Positions 8,774 through 16,984 of a stretch of 64,000 nt of DNA are shown piece after piece. Numbering within the stretch: position 1 is the stretch's first letter; the number at the start of each line of letters is the position of its first letter. The stretch comes from Paenibacillus sp. FSL H8-0537 (GTDB lineage Bacteria > Bacillota > Bacilli > Paenibacillales > Paenibacillaceae), in the NCBI RefSeq assembly GCF_038051995.1, contig NZ_CP150290.1, positions 6,858,501-6,922,500 of the forward strand, written 5' to 3'. Made by a program: the position numbers and the translations under genes. The notes below the pieces were generated by a model. The model had not been told where the DNA came from, made no database searches, and saw only the letters and a list, made by a program, of their open reading frames with translations.

Positions 8774-8798
8774 AAACAAAAAAAGTCGGCTAGCCGAC
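8774..8798 (-). terminator. Palindrome with T-run, terminator-like, facing left
   Basis: GTCGGCTAGCCGAC (8785-8798) is a perfect 14-base palindrome, and on the minus strand it is followed by eight T. No minus-strand gene lies to its right, so it may insulate the operon, attenuate an antisense transcript from the yesN leader, or be an operator. Confidence 0.4.
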
Positions 8799-9057
8799 AA
8801 AATATAAGACGTATCATTGGTTTATTTGTCGGAGATGGTAGTGACAGAAAAGAATCAGGTGAGGAACGGTCATATAAAAAATACAAATATTCAGGTTTTC
8901 GTCGTATACTTGGCGAAAGTTAGTCCATCTCTAAGAACACCTTTGGGTTCTCAAATCATCTGTCATTTATTGAAAAAGACCGGCTCAGTTGTATTTAGAT
9001 ACATGGCGCAAAAGAATAATAAATTGAAAGCAATAAGAATATGGAGGCACGAAGCAG

Positions 9058-10620
9058 ATGAACTGGGTTAAAGTGATGCTCGTGGATGATGAAGTACTGG
9101 CGATTGAGCATATGAAAAATCTAATTTCGTGGCAGCAGCTCGGTTACGAGATCGTCTGCACGGCGAACAAGCCGTCTCAGGTCATAAGATTGGCGAGAGA
9201 GCATCGCCCAGACTTGATTATTCTGGATATCGTCATGCCCGGCAAGGATGGGCTGGCGCTTAGCAAGGAGCTGCTGGCAGAGGGACTGGCGCTGAAAATC
9301 GTGCTGCTTACCTCCCATAAGGAATTTGAGTACGCCAAAGAAGCGCTCAAGCTGGGCGTGTCCAACTATTGGATTAAGCATGAGATGGATGCGGAAACGG
9401 TCAAGCGAGAGCTCGGCGGCTTAAGGGAGGACATTGAGACCGATAGGCGGCTCCAGAAAAATGATCGCGGCAGACTGCTCGTTGATTGGCTCGGCGGAAG
9501 ACCTCTGTCGGAAACGCAGTGGAGGACGGCGACAGCGGGCATGGTCGAAGCGTTTGATCGGCTTCATCTGCTGGTGCTCGAGCCTGTTCGTATAATGCCC
9601 CTGCTGCCCGGTGTGATGCCGATTAAACCGGAATGGCCGACGGAGTGGCCCGATATGAGAGATTCCAGCCTGCTAGCGGCGATCCCCTTTCTAGAAAGCT
9701 GCTTTGTTCTCATTTACGGGGATAAGAGCATCAAGGGCGAGAGCAAGATGCGAGAGCTGCTTGAGGAAAAGGCGGCCGAGGCACGGCGTACGATCGAACA
9801 GCTGACGGGCCACCCTGCATCCATGGCGATGGCGTACGGTTTGCCAAATCGGGCGGATGTTCCCGGAAAACTGGCTGAAGCTTTGAAATGGCTGTCACAG
9901 GCGATGTTTCATATTCATAGCCCTAATCACCTGTTTCGATTGAACGAGCTTCAGCGTGAAGACGAGAAGCCCCCCTCACATCTGGAGTGGGAAGAAGGCC
10001 TCGGGAAGACGAAGGAACGGCTGTCGGATAGCCAATATGAAGAAGCTGCGCGCGAGGTTTCGGCCTTATTTTCGCTAGCATTGGTGGCAAAGGATGTCAG
10101 CGGATTCACGGACTTGTGTCGACAGCTGGTCAACCTGCTGAACCGCTATCGCGCAACTTGTGGACTGCCATCTCTAACGGAGACTTGGGCGGCTGGCCCA
10201 GGCACGAGAGCAGATTGGTCCTCGCTTGCGGGTATTCGCGATTGGTTTTTGCAAGAGTTGGATACGCTTGCACAAATGTCAGCCGGACTGCCCACAGTAT
10301 CCCGCAAGGTGCGCCAAGCGCTGGAGCAGATGGAGCGACATTACGGCGATCCCGAGCTCGACGCAGATACGCTTGCAAGGCAGCTCGGCATTTCACGCGA
10401 CCACTTCCGCCACTTGTTCAAGCTCGAGACAGGCAAGACAGCGCTCGACCGACTTACAGAAATCCGAATGGAGAAGGCCAAGCAGCTGCTGGATGAGGGA
10501 AACCTCAAGGTTTATGAAATCGCCGACCGGGTCGGCTTCCGCAATGGGCAGTATTTCAGCCAAGTTTTCCGCAAGCTGACGGGCATGACCCCGCTCGAAT
10601 ATATGGAGAAACGCAGGTGA
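9058..10620 (+). CDS. YesN-type response regulator with AraC output domain
   Basis: A 520-residue regulator. The receiver domain is at residues 4-120, with acidic pair D10-D11 and phosphoacceptor D57 in LIILDIVMPGKDG. The usual Lys after the fifth strand lies in NYWIKHEMD. A middle region of about 280 residues is not conserved. The C-terminal 100 residues are a double helix-turn-helix AraC domain (ADTLARQLGISRDHFRHLF, then YEIADRVGFRNGQYFSQVF). Start ATG follows GGAGG. It stands 8 bases ahead of its kinase gene and just upstream of a carbohydrate ABC transporter. It presumably activates that transporter when the kinase senses its sugar. Confidence 0.9.
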   Translation: MNWVKVMLVDDEVLAIEHMKNLISWQQLGYEIVCTANKPSQVIRLAREHRPDLIILDIVMPGKDGLALSKELLAEGLALKIVLLTSHKEFEYAKEALKLGVSNYWIKHEMDAETVKRELGGLREDIETDRRLQKNDRGRLLVDWLGGRPLSETQWRTATAGMVEAFDRLHLLVLEPVRIMPLLPGVMPIKPEWPTEWPDMRDSSLLAAIPFLESCFVLIYGDKSIKGESKMRELLEEKAAEARRTIEQLTGHPASMAMAYGLPNRADVPGKLAEALKWLSQAMFHIHSPNHLFRLNELQREDEKPPSHLEWEEGLGKTKERLSDSQYEEAAREVSALFSLALVAKDVSGFTDLCRQLVNLLNRYRATCGLPSLTETWAAGPGTRADWSSLAGIRDWFLQELDTLAQMSAGLPTVSRKVRQALEQMERHYGDPELDADTLARQLGISRDHFRHLFKLETGKTALDRLTEIRMEKAKQLLDEGNLKVYEIADRVGFRNGQYFSQVFRKLTGMTPLEYMEKRR

Positions 10621-10627
10621 CCTTACA

Positions 10628-12370
10628 ATGCGCATGAGGATACGCACCAAGATAATCGCCAGCACCGTTCTCGTCGTTTCCATTTCGCTTATTCTTAGCG
10701 GCTTTTTTATCTACGACTACGCCAAGGATATTATTCGCGAGCAGTCGATCAAGGACAGCCGGACGAAGCTCGCGCAAATTTCGTTTCAGCTCAATAAGAT
10801 TCAAGAGCAGGTCGTTAAGACAGCGGAGTACATCGTATCCGACGAGGAAATAACAGCTCTCATTAACGCGCCAGCAAGCGAGGATATTGAGGTGAATTAC
10901 TTCCGCAAGCAAGCGGTGCAGGAGAAGCTCGGGCGGTTTGTGGCGCTCAGCAACTTCATTCTGAACGTCGTGATCGTTACGCCGAAGGAGGAAACCTATT
11001 CCAACTATAGCGGTTACGAGGACTATTTCTCCGAGTACTTGAAGCAGGATTGGTTTGTGAAAATGAAAAATTCACGCGCTGCCTACAGCGAGCCGCATCC
11101 GTTCTTTTTTATTAGCGGCAACCGTCAGGTCTTTAGTTATGTGTTGAAATATCGCCCCCTCGGGCAGGAATTGGACGCGGAAAGCTATCTTGTCATCGAT
11201 ATCGCCTATTCCGAATTAGCAAACGTCTTTTTGCAAAGCGCGCAGGATTTCGAGCAAATCGAGCTGTTCACCGGCTCAGGCGCCCTGCTGCTTGAGGCCA
11301 ATGATAAGCTGCCGGAGGCAGATCGGTCATTCATGACGAGCGTCTTGCAATCTGGCGAGCCGTTCGCGGAGGATGCCCGCACGATCGTGTTGATGGACGA
11401 TGCTATGAACCAGGGCTGGAAACAGGCGGCTTTGCTGTCTAAGAGCAAATTATTTATGAAAATTAATCGCGTGTTCTTTTTCTATATCATCATCATTGTT
11501 ACCGCGATTATTGTAACACTGGTCGTCATGCTGCCCATTATTGTCAATCTGATGAAGCCATTGATCCGGCTGACGAATGCGATGAAGCGCGTCGCGGTCG
11601 GCGATCTCGGGACAAGCGTCCATATTCGCAGTGGGGACGAGCTTGAGATTATAGGCACAGGCTTCAATCGGATGGTCAGAGACTTGAAAGGCCTGATGGA
11701 CACTGCCGTCCAGAACGAAACCGTGAAACGGCAAATGCAAATCGATTTATTGATGGCCCAGATCAATCCGCATTTTTTGTACAACTCCTTAAATACGGTC
11801 ATTTACTTGTCCCATGCCAATCGCGGGACCGAAGCGGCCGAAGTGACGCAGGCGCTCATCTCCATTTTGCAAAATACGATTAAGACGGGGGAAGGAGCTG
11901 TACGCGCACCTCTGTCGGAGGAGAAACGGATCATCGACAAATATACGGTCATCCAGCAGACGCGTTATCCTGGCCAATTCCGGCTCATCTGGGAGATCGA
12001 CGAAGCACTGCTTGACCGTTCGGTTCCCCGAATGGCGCTTCAGCCGCTCGTGGAGAACGCGATTGTGCACGGCATCATTCCGTCGGATCTAGAGGAGGGC
12101 ACGATTATTGTGCGGGCTTACCGGGACGGAGAACAGCTTGTCTTGGAAGTGGAGGACGACGGACAAGGCATGACGGTTCCCGAAGAAGGCTGGAGGATGC
12201 ACATGGGGCAGGTGGGACAAGAACCGGAGCGTACAAGAGGAATTGGCTTGTCCAATATCCAAGAGCGGCTGCAAACCCATTTTGGCGCATCAGCGCGTCT
12301 GGAAGTATCTAGTGAATGGGGCCAAGGCACCCTTATACGAATTAAGCTTCCTTGGACGGAGCAAGCGTAA
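10628..12370 (+). CDS. YesM-type sensor histidine kinase
   Basis: A 580-residue membrane kinase. One membrane helix lies at about 12-30, an extracellular sensor domain at 31-275, a second helix at about 277-302, and a HAMP linker follows (MKPLIRLTNAMKRVAVGDLG). The His_kinase box is QINPHFLYNSLN and the ATP-binding domain has MALQPLVENAIVHG, GQGM and GIGLSNIQERL. It would phosphorylate the YesN-type partner encoded 8 bases upstream. A tail of hairpin repeats follows its stop codon, then the binding-protein gene, so this pair and the ABC transporter are probably one regulatory unit for a plant or microbial oligosaccharide. The sugar is not identifiable. Confidence 0.9.
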   Translation: MRMRIRTKIIASTVLVVSISLILSGFFIYDYAKDIIREQSIKDSRTKLAQISFQLNKIQEQVVKTAEYIVSDEEITALINAPASEDIEVNYFRKQAVQEKLGRFVALSNFILNVVIVTPKEETYSNYSGYEDYFSEYLKQDWFVKMKNSRAAYSEPHPFFFISGNRQVFSYVLKYRPLGQELDAESYLVIDIAYSELANVFLQSAQDFEQIELFTGSGALLLEANDKLPEADRSFMTSVLQSGEPFAEDARTIVLMDDAMNQGWKQAALLSKSKLFMKINRVFFFYIIIIVTAIIVTLVVMLPIIVNLMKPLIRLTNAMKRVAVGDLGTSVHIRSGDELEIIGTGFNRMVRDLKGLMDTAVQNETVKRQMQIDLLMAQINPHFLYNSLNTVIYLSHANRGTEAAEVTQALISILQNTIKTGEGAVRAPLSEEKRIIDKYTVIQQTRYPGQFRLIWEIDEALLDRSVPRMALQPLVENAIVHGIIPSDLEEGTIIVRAYRDGEQLVLEVEDDGQGMTVPEEGWRMHMGQVGQEPERTRGIGLSNIQERLQTHFGASARLEVSSEWGQGTLIRIKLPWTEQA

Positions 12371-12419
12371 ACGGCTGTCGCCATCCCTTGGCGGCACAGC
12401 TTCCGTTTCGCGTAGAAAT
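12363..12419 (+). repeat. 57-bp hairpin repeat, copy 1
   Basis: First of two near-identical 57-base units. Within each, AAACGG-CTGT-CGCCA pairs with TGGCG-gc-ACAG-ctt-CCGTTT to make an imperfect hairpin. The unit starts inside the last three codons of the kinase gene (AAGCGTAA contains its stop). Confidence 0.8.
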
Positions 12420-12460
12420 ATAGAGAAAGGATGGAATCATCATATCCTCTCCTATATTTC
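12415..12460. repeat. Inverted repeat linking the two 57-bp units
   Basis: GAAATATAG (12415-12423) pairs with CTATATTTC (12452-12460), with GGAT/ATCC inside. The spacer between the direct repeats is therefore itself a hairpin, giving a three-hairpin composite. Confidence 0.7.
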
Positions 12461-12517
12461 AAGCGTAAACGGCTGTCGCCATCCTCTGGCGGCACAGCTT
12501 CCGTTTCGTGTAGAAAT
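12461..12517 (+). repeat. 57-bp hairpin repeat, copy 2
   Basis: Second unit, differing from copy 1 at a few positions in the loop and tail. The two copies are 98 bases apart start to start. Such units resemble dispersed intergenic repeats of Paenibacillus genomes. No coding content. Confidence 0.8.
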
Positions 12518-12596
12518 TGAGGGGATCACCGGATTTTATACGAAATCGCCGTTTTGGCTGATTACCGGCTAATAGGGTCCTGAGTTACGATAGCAG

Positions 12597-12610
12597 TGTA
12601 AGCACTTACA
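12597..12610 (+). promoter_or_regulatory. cre-like operator upstream of the sugar-binding protein gene
   Basis: TGTAAGCACTTACA has 6-base arms around CA and differs from the catabolite-responsive element consensus (TGWNANCGNTNWCA) only in the central CG. It lies 27 bases before the GTG start, suitable for CcpA or another LacI-family repressor. Confidence 0.45.
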
Positions 12611-12636
12611 AAATTATTTTAGGGGGACTCACCAAC

Positions 12637-14013
12637 GTGAACATCAAAAAGAAGAGCAAATGGGTGGGCGGTTTCGTATCTGTGATGATGCTGACTGGGC
12701 TGCTCGCAGCCTGCGGCGGCAACAACACCACTGTAGACAACGGTACGGGCAACAACGGAAGCACTGCTGCTCCTGCGGCGTCGACTGCGGCCAGCACCGA
12801 TCCGACGCAGATTAGCGGCACCGTTAAAGTCTGGGATTGGGATGAAGCGTTCCAGAAGGGCATGATCGTAGAATTTAATAAAAAATATCCGAACATCAAA
12901 GTCGAAGTAACCGTCGTTAATCCGAACGATTACTTGCAGAAGCTGCAAAGCGGCATCGCTTCCGGCTCTGACGTTCCCGACGTCATTCTTGGAGAGTCGG
13001 CCTACCGCGGCAAGCTGTTTGATCTTGGTGTGCTCGACAACCTTGAAGCGGCGCCTTATAACTTCGATAAAAGCACTATTTTAGATTACGTCGTGCCTTA
13101 CGTCTCTAATTCCAAGGGCGAAGTCATTGCCGTTGATCAATCGCTAACGCCCGCAGGCTTCGCTTACCGGAGAGATTTGGCGAAGCAATATTGGGGCACG
13201 GACGACCCAGCTGAGCTAGAGAAAAAGATTTCAACCTGGGATGATTTCATCGCTGCCGGCAAGGAGCTTAAAGAGAAGAGTGCTGACAAGGTGCTCATGT
13301 TCCCTGGTCTTGGCGACGCCTTTCTTGCTTTAAAAGGACAGAATTTTGGTTCCTACGTAAACGGCACAGAAATCGATTTGACTAGCAAGCTGCAAAAGCC
13401 TTTGAACCGCTTGTTTGAGATGCGCGACGCTGGCATTATTGGCAAAAATGAATTGTGGACACCCGCTTGGTCGGCTTCCATGGCGAAAGGCGAGTTCATG
13501 TTCTATCCAATGGCACCATGGGGAGCCAAATGGCATATTTCAGCGAATGATCCCGATGGTTCGGGACGCTGGGGTCTCCTCAAAGCGCCAGAAGGCGGAT
13601 TCACCCGCGGTGGAACAGCGATCGGTATCTACAAGGACAGCAAGGTTAAGGATGCGGCTTGGGCATTCATCCAATACGCCTACTTGTCCGAAGAAGGCTC
13701 CGCATTCAATTTTAAGACATTCGGCAATATGACCAGCTCCAAGTCATTCTATGAAACTCAAAAAGCGCTCATCGACGCGCCAGGACCTTACGACGAGTTT
13801 TTCGGTGGCCAAAACCTCGCGAAATATTTTGTCGAAAATATCGTTCCCGATATGAAAGGCGAGGCACAATCCAAATACGATTCCGTCGTAGACTCTGTAT
13901 TTAACGCTCTGTACCCGCTGTGGATGAAGGACGGATCGGTTACTGCCGACTCCGCGCTGCAGAAGTTCATCCAGGAAACGAAGAATAAAGCGTCCGACGC
14001 GACCGTTAAGTAA
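12637..14013 (+). CDS. Carbohydrate ABC transporter substrate-binding lipoprotein
   Basis: A 458-residue family 1 extracellular solute-binding protein. It starts at GTG after AGGGGGAC. The signal peptide ends LLAACGG, with Cys26 lipidated, followed by a low-complexity Asn/Thr/Ala linker to about residue 60. The mature domain begins ISGTVKVWDWDEAFQKG and has the hallmark GEFMFYPMAPWG and a late RGGTAIGIYKDSK segment. It should bind an oligosaccharide outside the membrane for the two permeases that follow at once. No ATPase gene is present here. Such transporters usually borrow a shared MsmX-type ATPase encoded elsewhere. Confidence 0.88.
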   Translation: MNIKKKSKWVGGFVSVMMLTGLLAACGGNNTTVDNGTGNNGSTAAPAASTAASTDPTQISGTVKVWDWDEAFQKGMIVEFNKKYPNIKVEVTVVNPNDYLQKLQSGIASGSDVPDVILGESAYRGKLFDLGVLDNLEAAPYNFDKSTILDYVVPYVSNSKGEVIAVDQSLTPAGFAYRRDLAKQYWGTDDPAELEKKISTWDDFIAAGKELKEKSADKVLMFPGLGDAFLALKGQNFGSYVNGTEIDLTSKLQKPLNRLFEMRDAGIIGKNELWTPAWSASMAKGEFMFYPMAPWGAKWHISANDPDGSGRWGLLKAPEGGFTRGGTAIGIYKDSKVKDAAWAFIQYAYLSEEGSAFNFKTFGNMTSSKSFYETQKALIDAPGPYDEFFGGQNLAKYFVENIVPDMKGEAQSKYDSVVDSVFNALYPLWMKDGSVTADSALQKFIQETKNKASDATVK

Positions 14014-14037
14014 ACTTTGGGAAAACGAGGGATGACC

Positions 14038-14988
14038 GTGAATGCGGAACGCATAATTAAGACTTCCGCCGCATCCAGCAAACGCAGATGGGGGCCACGC
14101 ATGTGGCCCTATCTTTTCGCCCTGCCTTTCGTGCTGACGTATGCGGCATTTCAATTGTATCCAGTCCTTTACTCATTCGTGCTCAGTCTGCATGACTGGA
14201 ATGGCATAGGTGAGAAGACGTATGTCGGCTTTAAAAACTATGTACAGCTTTGGACGAATGACCCTTTGTTTATTAAATCCTTGTGGAACACCTTGATCAT
14301 GATGGCTATGTTTATTCCAGTAACCTTGATTCTAGGGCTCACGCTGGCGTATTGGACTTTCCATTTGACGCGTGGCAAGAGATTATTTCAGACAATCAAT
14401 GTATTACCATATATTACGACACCGGTAGCCATCGGCTTTATTTTCTCTTATTTGTTCGACTGGCAAACGGGAATCGTGAACCTGCTCCTTACGAAAGTCG
14501 GACTACTGGACGAAGCGTTTTACTGGCTTCAGGACCCATGGGGCTCCAGAGCGATTATCGCTCTAATGGTCATATGGCGCAATCTCGGGTATTTTATGAT
14601 TATTTTCATGGCCGGCATGACGGTCATTCCGCAAGACGTATACGAAGCCGCTAAGATGGACGGCTCTACAGGGCTTCATACCTTCCGTAAAATTACAATG
14701 CCTCTGCTTCGGAACATTATCGTATTTCTCGTCGTTACATCCGTTATTAACGGCTTGCAATTATTCGATGAACCGAAGCTGCTTTATGGCGGATGGTCAG
14801 GCTCGGCCCAGGTCGGTGGTCCTGACAATACAGCACTAACCATTATTTGGAAATTTGTGGATGAGTCATTCGGTTCCAATACGCGTTTCGGCTACGCTTC
14901 AGCTATTGCCTACTCGCTGTTCTTGCTAATCGTCTTATTCTCCATTCTAAGCTACAAACTTACCGCACCTAAGGAGGACAAACGATGA
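14038..14988 (+). CDS. Sugar ABC transporter permease (MalF/UgpA type)
   Basis: About 316 residues with six membrane segments, beginning near WPYLFALPFVLTYAAFQLYP. It carries the EAA loop VYEAAKMDGSTGLHTFRKITMP, which docks the ATPase. GAGGG at 14027-14031 places the likely start at GTG 14038; ATG 14032 and TTG 14017 are in-frame alternatives with poorer spacing. It forms the membrane channel with the next gene product and receives substrate from the lipoprotein encoded 24 bases upstream. Confidence 0.85.
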   Translation: MNAERIIKTSAASSKRRWGPRMWPYLFALPFVLTYAAFQLYPVLYSFVLSLHDWNGIGEKTYVGFKNYVQLWTNDPLFIKSLWNTLIMMAMFIPVTLILGLTLAYWTFHLTRGKRLFQTINVLPYITTPVAIGFIFSYLFDWQTGIVNLLLTKVGLLDEAFYWLQDPWGSRAIIALMVIWRNLGYFMIIFMAGMTVIPQDVYEAAKMDGSTGLHTFRKITMPLLRNIIVFLVVTSVINGLQLFDEPKLLYGGWSGSAQVGGPDNTALTIIWKFVDESFGSNTRFGYASAIAYSLFLLIVLFSILSYKLTAPKEDKR

Positions 14989-15791
14989 AAGCAGCCAGCA
15001 TGTGGTTTTGTCTAATTGTCATCTCCCTGCTCTCGCTATTTCCGTTCTATATTATGATCGTAATGGGAACCCATTACAGCGAGGATCTATTCAAAGGGAT
15101 TCCTATCCTTCCAGGCAGCTATTTGGGGGAAAATCTGAAGACGGTACTGCAGGCCGACTTTATCAAAGTATACGGAAACAGCTTAATCGTATCCATTGTA
15201 TCCGTCGTGCTAGCGACATTTACAAGCACACTGATCGGCTACGCCGTGGCGAAGTTTGAATTTCGCGGACGCAAGCTGCTCCAGACCTTCGTTATCATCA
15301 CCATGATGGTGCCGACCCAGGTTGGATTGATCGGTTATATTATCGAAATGAGACATCTCGGCGTCGGCAATACACTGTGGCCGGTCATTCTCGTATGGGC
15401 AGCATTCCCGTTCGGTGCATTTTTCATGATCCAATTCATGCGCGATTCGATTCCGAACGACCTGCTGGAATGCGCGCGCATTGACGGCTGCTCGGAGCCT
15501 GGTATCTTCGTCCGCATCGTGCTGCCCATTATGAAGCCGGGTTTGGCAACGCTGGCAACACTGGTGTTCCTATGGTCGTGGAACAACTACTTGCTGCCTC
15601 TCGTCACAATCAACAAATCCGAATGGTACACGCTCCCGATTTTCATCTCGAATTTAGGCATCGTGCATCGGACTGATTACGCGGCACGAATGACCGCACT
15701 TACAATGACGACGATTCCCGTCCTGATTTTATTTATCCTTGGTTCCAAAACGTTCATGAAAGGCTTGACCGCTGGAGCGGTTAAAGGCTAG
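14985..15791 (+). CDS. Sugar ABC transporter permease (MalG/UgpE type)
   Basis: A 268-residue permease with about six membrane segments and the EAA motif LLECARIDGCSEPGIFVRIVLP. It overlaps the preceding permease gene by four bases (ATGA), with AAGGAGG upstream, a typical coupled start. It forms the heterodimeric channel with the MalF-type subunit. A strong hairpin 24 bases after the stop ends the operon. Confidence 0.88.
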   Translation: MKAASMWFCLIVISLLSLFPFYIMIVMGTHYSEDLFKGIPILPGSYLGENLKTVLQADFIKVYGNSLIVSIVSVVLATFTSTLIGYAVAKFEFRGRKLLQTFVIITMMVPTQVGLIGYIIEMRHLGVGNTLWPVILVWAAFPFGAFFMIQFMRDSIPNDLLECARIDGCSEPGIFVRIVLPIMKPGLATLATLVFLWSWNNYLLPLVTINKSEWYTLPIFISNLGIVHRTDYAARMTALTMTTIPVLILFILGSKTFMKGLTAGAVKG

Positions 15792-15814
15792 ACGTTATTG
15801 GCAATATGACTTTA

Positions 15815-15885
15815 GCTCCCCCTACAGCAACAGGTTTTATGACAAACCTGTCTGCCGCAAGGGGAGCCTATTCGTTATTTTTCTA
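15815..15885 (+). terminator. Terminator of the sugar ABC operon
   Basis: GCTCCCC (15815-15821) pairs with GGGGAGC (15861-15867), and an inner ACAGGTTT/AAACCTGT stem sits between them. A T-rich tail follows (ATTCGTTATTTTTCT). Confidence 0.75.
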
Positions 15886-16120
15886 ACTTTAGAAAGGTAT
15901 CCGCCATCCACTTATCAAAATAGAAGGGCAGCTCCAGCTTATTGTCAAGGTAGGTAACAGATATTTAAAGCCCTCCTCAATTAATATCCCCTATTCCATA
16001 ATACTCCACTGCCGAGTATTCCAAATCCATCTCATGGATGAAATAAGGCACCGTCTTTGGTTGTATATGAGAAAATAGGGAGCTCTGCCTTTCCCGCTCG
16101 ATGTTCAGTTTTTGTAAATA
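15875..16120 (-). pseudogene. Decayed C-terminal gene fragment, family unknown
   Basis: Read on the minus strand, one frame gives LNIERERQSSLFSHIQ and then HEMDLEYSAVEYYGIG. After a frame change it gives DNKLELPFYFDKWMADTFLK and a stop at 15875. The pieces look like real protein, but there is no start codon with a ribosome site and the frame is broken, so this is a remnant between the ABC operon and the aquaporin gene. I do not recognise the parent family. Confidence 0.4.
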
Positions 16121-16168
16121 TGCCTCCTTTATAATCAAAAGGATATTTAATCATTGGGAGGTAAGTTG

Positions 16169-16861
16169 ATGAACGCGTCATTCAAAAAGTATGCTGCCGA
16201 ATTCTTTGGAACATTCGTACTTGTTCTGTTCGGCTGCGGCAGTGCCGCTACAGCGGGAGGTGAGCTTGGCTATTTGGGCATTGCATTGGCATTCGGTCTG
16301 TCTATTGTGGCAATGGCCTATGTCATCGGTCCGATATCCGGGTGTCATATTAACCCCGCGGTTTCACTTGCCATGCTTATTAGCCGCAAGCTAACGGGGG
16401 CGGATTTCATTGGGTATGTGGTTTCGCAAATCGCTGGTGCTCTTGCTGGCTCTGCCATTTTGTACGCAATTATTGTGTCCGCAGGCCTGCCCACAACGGG
16501 GCTTGGTCAGAATGGCTTTGGCCCTGGATACGGAATCGGGATTTCAGCGCTGATGGCATTCATAGTCGAAATCATCTTAACCTTTGTATTTATTTATACG
16601 ATACTGGGCGTCACCTCCACTGAAGGCAATGGAAATGTAACAGGCCTCGTTATCGGACTGACGCTCGCATTTGTGCATATTCTTGGCATCGCCTTAACCG
16701 GAACGTCCGTCAATCCGGCAAGAAGCTTGGGCCCGGCATTGCTGCTTGGCGGCGAAGCGTTATCCCAAGTGTGGGTGTTTCTTATTGCCCCGCTTGCCGG
16801 CTCGGTACTGGCCGTTGCCGCTTACAAGTGGCTGAACAGCCCTAAGGGGAAGCAAGCCTAA
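16169..16861 (+). CDS. aqpZ: Aquaporin (MIP family, AqpZ-like)
   Basis: A 230-residue channel protein with six membrane segments and both half-helix signatures, HINPAVSLA and SVNPARSLGPAL. The residues around the pore (GCHINP with a short second loop and no glycerol-facilitator insert) favour a water channel over GlpF. The start ATG at 16169 follows GGGAGG at proper spacing. The frame is open a few codons further upstream, to TTG at 16154. It is flanked by a gene remnant and by a good terminator and appears to be a single-gene unit. It would equilibrate water across the cell membrane under osmotic shock. Confidence 0.88.
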   Translation: MNASFKKYAAEFFGTFVLVLFGCGSAATAGGELGYLGIALAFGLSIVAMAYVIGPISGCHINPAVSLAMLISRKLTGADFIGYVVSQIAGALAGSAILYAIIVSAGLPTTGLGQNGFGPGYGIGISALMAFIVEIILTFVFIYTILGVTSTEGNGNVTGLVIGLTLAFVHILGIALTGTSVNPARSLGPALLLGGEALSQVWVFLIAPLAGSVLAVAAYKWLNSPKGKQA

Positions 16862-16899
16862 TATGTTTTTAAGCTCGTTTTGAGGAATTTCGGGAGGAG

Positions 16900-16935
16900 A
16901 GGGCTGTGGGGATATTTTCCAGCAGCCCTTTTTTT
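16900..16935 (+). terminator. Terminator of the aquaporin gene
   Basis: AGGGCTG pairs with CAGCCCT and is followed by seven T. Confidence 0.85.
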
Positions 16936-16951
16936 ACGTGTATTTTTCCAT

Positions 16952-16982
16952 AAAAAAAGACCCCCTCAATAGATGAGGAGGC
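16952..16982 (-). terminator. Terminator of the kinase/SARP-regulator operon
   Basis: On the minus strand CCTCCTCA pairs with TGAGGGGG, then seven T. It stands two bases past the response-regulator stop codon. Confidence 0.85.
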
Positions 16983-16984
16983 GA

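Noticed and set aside
8817..9071. 84-codon plus-strand frame before the YesN-type gene
   Set aside because: No ribosome site, no family features, and it overlaps the YesN-type start; treated as leader sequence.
12363..12517. Short CRISPR array
   Set aside because: Only two units, each self-complementary, and the 41-base spacer is itself a hairpin.
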